Below, piece by piece: positions 24,170 to 28,484 of a stretch of DNA of 28,484 nt. Source of the stretch: a virus. Made by a program: the position numbers and the translations under genes. Each line of letters starts with the position of its first letter. The stretch's first letter is position 1. Where the stretch lies: IMG/VR virus record IMGVR_UViG_3300044624_001503, positions 1-28,484 of that record; one strand, written 5' to 3'. Below the pieces are notes generated by a model. It was not told the DNA's origin, searched no databases, and saw only the letters and a list, made by a program, of their open reading frames with translations.

Positions 24170-24544
24170 TTAAACGTAGGAGGCTCTACGTTGCGTCTGA
24201 TCAAAAAATATGCTTAATCTTTCTGCATCGGTGCTAGGAACAACACTGATTTCTAACTGTATAAGTATGCCATTTTGTTGTGGAAATAGTTCAATGCTGT
24301 CAACAAACAGGCGGGGGTCACCGCCAGCTACACGTTGTATCTCAGTAGTCAGTGCTCGTTCAGTTTCTTGTAATTGATTTTCAAATACAAAATCCCAAAT
24401 AGTTGTTCCGTATTGCGGTTTTCCAACCAGCTCGCCTTGTCGTATATTAAATGCATTAAGTAAGTCGCGTTTAATCAACTCAAAATCAACTAATGTGAAT
24501 TTTTTGTTTTGATCAATGGTGTTAAATCCGATAAATGTTGGCAT
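24170..24544 (-). CDS. gp25: Baseplate wedge / sheath initiator, gp25 (P2 gpW) family, 124 aa
   Basis: Small wedge protein that connects the baseplate to the first sheath ring in contractile tails. T4 gp25 has 132 residues, close to this length. The family signature is clear: ELIKRDLLNAFNIRQGELVG (residues 22-41), continuing KPQYGTTIWDFVFE. Then comes a helix (TERALTTEIQRVA), the EPR-like GDPRLFVDSIEL (75-86), and a final strand LIQLEISVV. The order gp25 then gp6 is the same as P2 W-J. There is no Shine-Dalgarno sequence; the 18-base gap after the previous stop holds TGTAAATA. Confidence 0.93.
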   Translation of the reverse strand: MPTFIGFNTIDQNKKFTLVDFELIKRDLLNAFNIRQGELVGKPQYGTTIWDFVFENQLQETERALTTEIQRVAGGDPRLFVDSIELFPQQNGILIQLEISVVPSTDAERLSIFFDQTQRRASYV

Positions 24545-24549
24545 GATTG

Positions 24550-24555
24550 TATTTA
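24550..24555 (-). promoter_or_regulatory. Late-promoter-like TAAATA before gp25
   Basis: The 18-base gap between the 604-residue gene and gp25 contains TGTAAATA on the minus strand, 7 of 8 bases to T4 late TATAAATA. It ends only 5 bases before the ATG, so a transcript from it would be nearly leaderless. Alternatively the gap is simply an AT-rich initiation region. Confidence 0.4.
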
Positions 24556-24562
24556 CACTTTA

Positions 24563-26377
24563 TTAAACCAAACGATTTGCTATGTTCTGTGCCCGAGACG
24601 CCAGTGCTTGTGCTTGATTTACAGTGCTTGTAACTTGCCCGGCAATGGCTTGTCCTTGGCTTACTAATGCTTGTCCTTGCCCTTTTAAATTATTTAAAAT
24701 ATTTTGAGCTTGAGTTATGTCTAATTTTGCCAGAGTAGATTCCAATGATGGATATTCAAATGTTGGCACTGGTATTTTGGCACTGCCTAAAATTCGATTA
24801 AATGCAGCATTAACTGTGGTACGATTAACTGTGTTGCTGAATCCAGCCGCTATTTGCGTGCCTGATACTAGGTCGCCGCCACCATCAAATAAATTTCCTA
24901 AATTAGCAAAATTAGTAAGACTTCCAGCCAATGATTGTGCTTGCGAAACCAAGGCTTGTGCTTGTCCTTGTAATCCAGCCACTACTGCTTGTGCTTGTCC
25001 TTGCAGGCCCGAAATAGTACCGGTTACTAAAGATTCTGCTCGAGTTTGTAAATTGGTTAATGCTGTTCCGGCCAATCCTTGCAGGTTACCAAGATTTGCC
25101 AAATTCCCAAGATTAGCAATGCCTCCCAGTTGATTGCTTAAACTCAAACTGTATTGTGCGGCCTTGCCATAAGTGTTTAATGCCGCGTTAAGGTCACCAA
25201 GATTGCCAGGCACTAAATTTGTAGCATAGTTTTGTAAAGTGTTTAGATTTGCATTGGCCAATGCTGTCACGCCGGTGGTCACAGTATTGACGCTAAGTGC
25301 CGGAATATTACCAATTGTTCCCAGTGCTCCGTTGACCCAGGCCGCCGCTGCCTGAGTACCAAATTTACTGGCATTGGTAACCAATGCTCCAACATTGTTG
25401 GTTATTTGATTAGAAACAGTTGTGCTGAGTGTGTTAAAATTTAAATCGACTGCTGTAGTTGATACTCCAGTTACTGCACCCGAGGTCAGTGTAGTTAACT
25501 CGGTGACCGGACTAGACACCAATTGGTTTAGCAATGTATTTTGAGCTTGGGCATTTAATACCAACCCATTCAGACTGCCTAGGTTGCCTCCCAACAATGT
25601 TAATGCACTCACTGTTTGTAGTCCGCTTTGTGTGTACACCTGTCCATTGACAAAATCAACACCTGGATCTGTGTATTGAGAGATCACTCCAGTGGCACTA
25701 AGAGAATCATATGCCTGTTGCATGAGTGTTGTTTGAATGCTGGTTTGCAGATTAAAATCATCAACCAGGTCGGCCAACGAATTTACTCCGCCTAGTCCTG
25801 TCCAAATCGCCGGACTATTCATCACTTCAACAAAGTTGTCTGGATTAGTAATAAATCTTTCTGATGTTCCGGGTTTTACATACCCAGCCTGCTCTAACTG
25901 AAAACAGTTAAGACCGTATGCACCAATTCCCTTTTCTTGAGAAATGTCAGTGCTGGGTTGATCCACTAAACTTGCAATTTGCGACAGTAATACTTGTACT
26001 TGGTAGTCGGATAATATTCCAACAGGGTCCGGACCCAGTGTGTTGTTTTTAGTGGCAACAATATCGGCCTGGTTGATTGGATTTTCTAAGGGAATGTTTA
26101 TCAATGACGGAATACTTGTTACTACCGGTAGTCCTTGAATAACTGCAAGTACTGTGATATTTTCAACGCCGGCTATGCCTCGATCTAGTCGACTGAGTTC
26201 AAATTTTGTTAATCGTGTGGCGGTTCCGGTGAGGGTCTGCCCAGCAGTGTATCCAACCAAGCTGCCAGCGGCCACTTGTTCGTAAAAGATCAAATCGGCT
26301 TGTGTTCGTGTGGCATCAGGTGGACCGTTGACCACAAACACATCGCCACTGGGAAGAGTATATTCAAAAATACTCAT
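24563..26377 (-). CDS. Hub/wedge-region structural protein with coiled-coil-like C-terminus, 604 aa
   Basis: It starts as ATGA on the spike gene's stop. Residues 1-100 are strand-rich (FEYTLPSGDVFVVNGPP; ADLIFYEQVAAGSLVGYTAG; FELSRLDRGIAGV). Residues 148-172 read EKGIGAYGLNCFQLEQAGYV and then KPGT. Residues 187-233 have NSPAIWTGLGGVNSLADLVD and a helix ending SLSATGV. This G.YG...QLE.AG..KPG ... WTG..G..SL..L pairing occurs in other marine phage structural proteins. It weakly recalls the layout of lysozyme or transglycosylase-like domains, but I cannot place catalytic residues. The rest is Ala/Gln/Asn/Leu-rich with few charges. It ends in 11-residue repeats (LQGQAQAVVAG, LQGQAQALVSQ; about 459-480) and a terminal helix. 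T4 has no obvious counterpart between gp5 and gp25. A rod or tape-like part is possible. Confidence 0.8.
   Translation of the reverse strand: MSIFEYTLPSGDVFVVNGPPDATRTQADLIFYEQVAAGSLVGYTAGQTLTGTATRLTKFELSRLDRGIAGVENITVLAVIQGLPVVTSIPSLINIPLENPINQADIVATKNNTLGPDPVGILSDYQVQVLLSQIASLVDQPSTDISQEKGIGAYGLNCFQLEQAGYVKPGTSERFITNPDNFVEVMNSPAIWTGLGGVNSLADLVDDFNLQTSIQTTLMQQAYDSLSATGVISQYTDPGVDFVNGQVYTQSGLQTVSALTLLGGNLGSLNGLVLNAQAQNTLLNQLVSSPVTELTTLTSGAVTGVSTTAVDLNFNTLSTTVSNQITNNVGALVTNASKFGTQAAAAWVNGALGTIGNIPALSVNTVTTGVTALANANLNTLQNYATNLVPGNLGDLNAALNTYGKAAQYSLSLSNQLGGIANLGNLANLGNLQGLAGTALTNLQTRAESLVTGTISGLQGQAQAVVAGLQGQAQALVSQAQSLAGSLTNFANLGNLFDGGGDLVSGTQIAAGFSNTVNRTTVNAAFNRILGSAKIPVPTFEYPSLESTLAKLDITQAQNILNNLKGQGQALVSQGQAIAGQVTSTVNQAQALASRAQNIANRLV
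24954..25003 (-). repeat. 33-bp direct repeat encoding hendecads
   Basis: The 17-base word GCTTGTGCTTGTCCTTG (plus strand) occurs at 24954-24970 and 24987-25003, a period of 33 bases or 11 codons. It encodes consecutive LQGQAQA units in the 604-residue protein. A diverged relative encoding LKGQGQALVSQ lies further downstream in the gene, near 24660-24690. Confidence 0.75.
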
Positions 26378-27909
26378 TTTTTAGTAATACTCCAATCATC
26401 GGCTATTACTGGTGCGCCAGGAGGCGGAGTTGCTTGGCCTTTTTCCAAAGAAATTTTGACTGCAACCCCTTGATTATGATATGGATAAGGCTCGTGTGTT
26501 GGTGCTCGTGTCACAATACTTTCTGTGCCTGTTGGACTAACTTGCCAACCGGTGCTACTGTTGAATTCTACACTGGGTTGCAAATACTTGGTCAATCCCT
26601 TTACCACCGGCACAGGGTATTGAGCTCCACCGTTAAGGTTAATGAGTGTGCCTTTAAGATTTAACGTTAGACCTCCGTCTATGCTAGCCTGTCTACCAAC
26701 TAATGCAAGTTGTCCGTTGGATTTCATTCCCAGTTTAGTCATGCTAAACAGAGTAAGATCTTTTTTGCTGGCCAAACTAACTTCTTCGTCGCCTTGAATG
26801 CTGGTTTTCATTTTGCTTTTCATGTTTATATTGTTACCAGCATACATGTTGATGTCTTCATCAGCATGAATATTAACAGTACCTTCACTGCGTAAATTTA
26901 TACTATTGGTGGTGTAGACATCCATGGTGCCTTCTTGGCCAAACTCTAGCCAGGCTTGACCATTGGAGTGACAAATGTAAAAACAGTTGCCATCGTCACT
27001 CATGGTAATTTGATGGCCTTTGGCTGTTCTAATACGAACCAAATTATCGTTACCCTCAAGGTCGCCGTCATCCATGACAAGGGTATGGCCGCCGCGACGA
27101 CCAATCACTGTAATGCTGGCCTTGGTGGCGCCTTCTAATTCTTGTTTGATGCCCTTCTCTCCGCCGGCACCGGCACCGAGTCCACCAGAATATATAGCAC
27201 GACCGGGGGTGCTGATTCCATAACAATTGCTAGGACTTTCTCGTTGACTACTAGAACCAATAGATCCTCTGACCGGATCGTTAATTAACCCTTGCTGAAA
27301 TAATATGCCAGCAACATAACTGTGTATTGGTTTTGGTTGATCATAGAATTTTGGATTTTCATTGATTGCTTTGTTTTCGTTGTTAATCTCTGTGACTGGC
27401 AGGTACGGAGCATTTGCAAAATACGTGGTTTGATTTTCATTTCCAGTTTGTGCTTTTGCCCTGGGTACAGATCCAATGGCCGGGATCATGTGATTGATGC
27501 CTTGTTCTGGAATACATCCTATATAAAATCCTTGGTTGGGATCTCCTGCAACAAAGAAACACAACACACTGGTCCCTATGTCGGGGGGCGTAAACCACAT
27601 GCCGTAACTTTGTTGATTGCCTGACAAATACGTGCCAACCCCGGCGGCACCTTGCTTGGGTGTTGCTCCGTAAAACGGCGGGCAATAACTCACTGTTCGC
27701 CATAGGCTCTTGTCGGTGTAGTTAATGGGCTTGGTCTTGTCTCTTGGACCAGCAAACTGTTCAATGTACACTTGCAATCGTCCTTGACGCGAAGGGTCTA
27801 CATTGTTGGTAACTGTACCAATAAATGGTCCAAATTCTGTAGGACTGCCGCCGCGATCAAATTTGTAACTCTTGGGCGTGCCGCGACTGCGTTGTATATT
27901 TTCACTCAT
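26374..27909 (-). CDS. gp5: Baseplate central spike, gp5-like, without lysozyme domain, 511 aa
   Basis: Trimeric spike at the tail tip. Residues about 27-135 form the gp5/VgrG-type OB domain: FGPFIGTVTNNVDPSRQGRL, WFTPPDIGTSVLCFFVAGDP and QGFYIGCIPEQG. Residues 270-330 carry the conserved GRRGGHTLVMDDGDLEG, RIRTAKGHQITMSDDG and WLEFGQEGTMDVYTT. From about 325 to 425 are needle-type beta-helix repeats (INLRSEGTVNIHADEDINMY, NINMKSK and onwards). T4 gp5 has 575 residues with a lysozyme domain between the OB and needle parts. Here that stretch (about 150-265) is short and Gly/Ser-rich, with nothing lysozyme-like. A further 85 residues follow the needle, including VTRAPTHEPYPYHNQGV, a motif seen in marine gp5 homologues. 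The start overlaps the previous stop as TAATG. Confidence 0.9.
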   Translation of the reverse strand: MSENIQRSRGTPKSYKFDRGGSPTEFGPFIGTVTNNVDPSRQGRLQVYIEQFAGPRDKTKPINYTDKSLWRTVSYCPPFYGATPKQGAAGVGTYLSGNQQSYGMWFTPPDIGTSVLCFFVAGDPNQGFYIGCIPEQGINHMIPAIGSVPRAKAQTGNENQTTYFANAPYLPVTEINNENKAINENPKFYDQPKPIHSYVAGILFQQGLINDPVRGSIGSSSQRESPSNCYGISTPGRAIYSGGLGAGAGGEKGIKQELEGATKASITVIGRRGGHTLVMDDGDLEGNDNLVRIRTAKGHQITMSDDGNCFYICHSNGQAWLEFGQEGTMDVYTTNSINLRSEGTVNIHADEDINMYAGNNINMKSKMKTSIQGDEEVSLASKKDLTLFSMTKLGMKSNGQLALVGRQASIDGGLTLNLKGTLINLNGGAQYPVPVVKGLTKYLQPSVEFNSSTGWQVSPTGTESIVTRAPTHEPYPYHNQGVAVKISLEKGQATPPPGAPVIADDWSITKK

Positions 27910-28484
27910 TAAGCTTCTCTATCCATTAGTTGTGTTGTGCCTGTGGTTGTGCCTGCCAGGCCTGCATTGTAATCGGGTGAAATAGTACTTGTTGCTTCTG
28001 ATGCAGGACTAGGATTAGGCAATTCATTTTGTTCTCCATACGAACTTATATTTCCGTTACTAGTGGGCGCCTCTGGTGCTGGGCTGTTGATTGGTTGTGG
28101 ATCACTGTCGCTTTGTTGTCCAGAATCATCAGGAGTAGGTGAGCTAGTAATTGACCCGTCGGTTCCGGTAGCAAGCATTGATCCGTCGTCAAATGTTTGC
28201 AATGTGGTACCATCGTCAAATGTTTGCACTCCATCTGTGCCACTGGTTCTTGAGGTGCTAGATTGTGTAGTAGTGTTTTGTGTGGCCGATGCGCCAGCCA
28301 CAGAACGCCCTTCGGTATTTTGTGTGCCTTTGTCTAGCTCAATCATCAGGCGACCTTCTACTTCTTGTTCAAATCTGCCTTTGCTAAATGTGTTTCTGCA
28401 TTTGATAGCAGTGTAGGTTGCATTTTCTTGTGGCATGCCATCTTTGGTGCTTTGTTGATTTACATCTATAATGCCAGTGTCAAA
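27909..28484 (-). CDS. Probable hub-associated protein, C-terminal 191 residues (runs off window)
   Basis: The frame is open from base 28484, so the in-frame ATG at 28436 is probably internal. The visible part starts FDTGIIDVNQQSTKDGMPQE, then ATYTAIKCRNTFSKGRFEQE and VEGRLMIE. After that it is a Ser/Thr/Pro/Gly/Asp-rich, apparently disordered tail with 9-residue repeats (TFDDGTTLQ, TFDDGSMLA). The folded end, with CRNTFSKG.FEQE, looks like the last domain of a hub-type protein (the gp27 / P2 gpD role), as expected for the gene directly before the spike. That identity is an inference; the N-terminal domains lie outside. It ends as TAATG with the spike gene. Confidence 0.6.
   Translation of the reverse strand, partial: FDTGIIDVNQQSTKDGMPQENATYTAIKCRNTFSKGRFEQEVEGRLMIELDKGTQNTEGRSVAGASATQNTTTQSSTSRTSGTDGVQTFDDGTTLQTFDDGSMLATGTDGSITSSPTPDDSGQQSDSDPQPINSPAPEAPTSNGNISSYGEQNELPNPSPASEATSTISPDYNAGLAGTTTGTTQLMDREA
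28187..28240 (-). repeat. 27-bp tandem repeat coding TFDDG units
   Basis: The plus-strand word CGTCAAATGTTTGCA occurs at 28187-28201 and 28214-28228, a period of 27 bases or 9 codons. It encodes TFDDGTTLQ and TFDDGSMLA, followed by a diverged third unit, GTDGSI, in the disordered tail of the hub-associated protein. Confidence 0.7.

Noticed and set aside
24930-25020. Direct repeats as a CRISPR or regulatory array
   Set aside because: The period is a multiple of three (33 bases) and in frame, with no unique spacers. It is coding repetition.
24717-25133. Plus-strand open frame of 138 codons opposite the 604-residue gene
   Set aside because: It is Cys/Pro-rich and arises from the complement of the Ala/Gln repeats. 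It has no ribosome-binding site and no recognisable domain, and it lies wholly inside a well-supported minus-strand gene.
1-28484. tRNA genes, integrase, attachment sites or insertion sequences
   Set aside because: I looked in the gaps and for cloverleaf or inverted-repeat patterns and saw none. The gaps are too short to hold a tRNA.

Overview
The window looks like the tail and baseplate region of a large marine T4-like myovirus (class Caudoviricetes, of the kind that infects picocyanobacteria, SAR11 or related hosts), probably from an uncultured phage. This rests on the order spike (gp5) - unknown - gp25 - gp6 - giant wedge/fibre protein, on fibre proteins of the type common in marine T4-like phages, and on the moderately AT-rich base composition. 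All genes lie on the minus strand, so transcription runs from high to low coordinates. Coding is nearly continuous. I see no tRNA, rRNA, CRISPR array, integrase or insertion sequence.

Layout in transcription order. (1) 28484-27909: C-terminal part of a probable hub-associated protein with a low-complexity tail. (2) 27909-26374: gp5-like central spike without a lysozyme domain. (3) 26377-24563: 604-residue structural protein with a coiled-coil-like C-terminus. (4) 24544-24170: gp25-like sheath initiator. (5) 24123-20680: enlarged gp6-like baseplate wedge. (6) 20680-5984: one uninterrupted 4,898-codon gene in the gp7 (P2 gpI) position. It encodes a mosaic with a cupredoxin-like domain, three carbohydrate-binding-like modules and seven FG-GAP repeats. 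(7) 5970-5827 and 5830-5222: a 47-residue protein and a 202-residue structural protein that share an N-terminal motif. (8) 5168-3804 and 3790-2798: a fibre protein with a conserved C-terminal assembly-type domain and a 330-residue virion protein. (9) A terminator hairpin and a sigma70-like promoter at about 2731-2775. (10) 2724-1: a separate short operon with a conserved 101-residue protein, two tandem paralogous glycosyltransferase-like proteins, an 88-residue Cys-cluster protein, a 117-residue protein and the start of a third glycosyltransferase-like protein that runs off the window.

The genes form a tail-assembly programme: hub and spike, sheath start, wedge, then receptor-facing fibres. 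Most junctions are ATGA or TAATG overlaps or short overlaps, which suggests translational coupling. Every larger gap in the structural block contains a TAAATA core resembling a T4-type late promoter. The glycosyltransferase-like operon has its own promoter-like site and may modify glycans of the virion or host. The most unusual item is the giant protein, which may combine wedge and receptor-binding functions that T4 divides among separate proteins.
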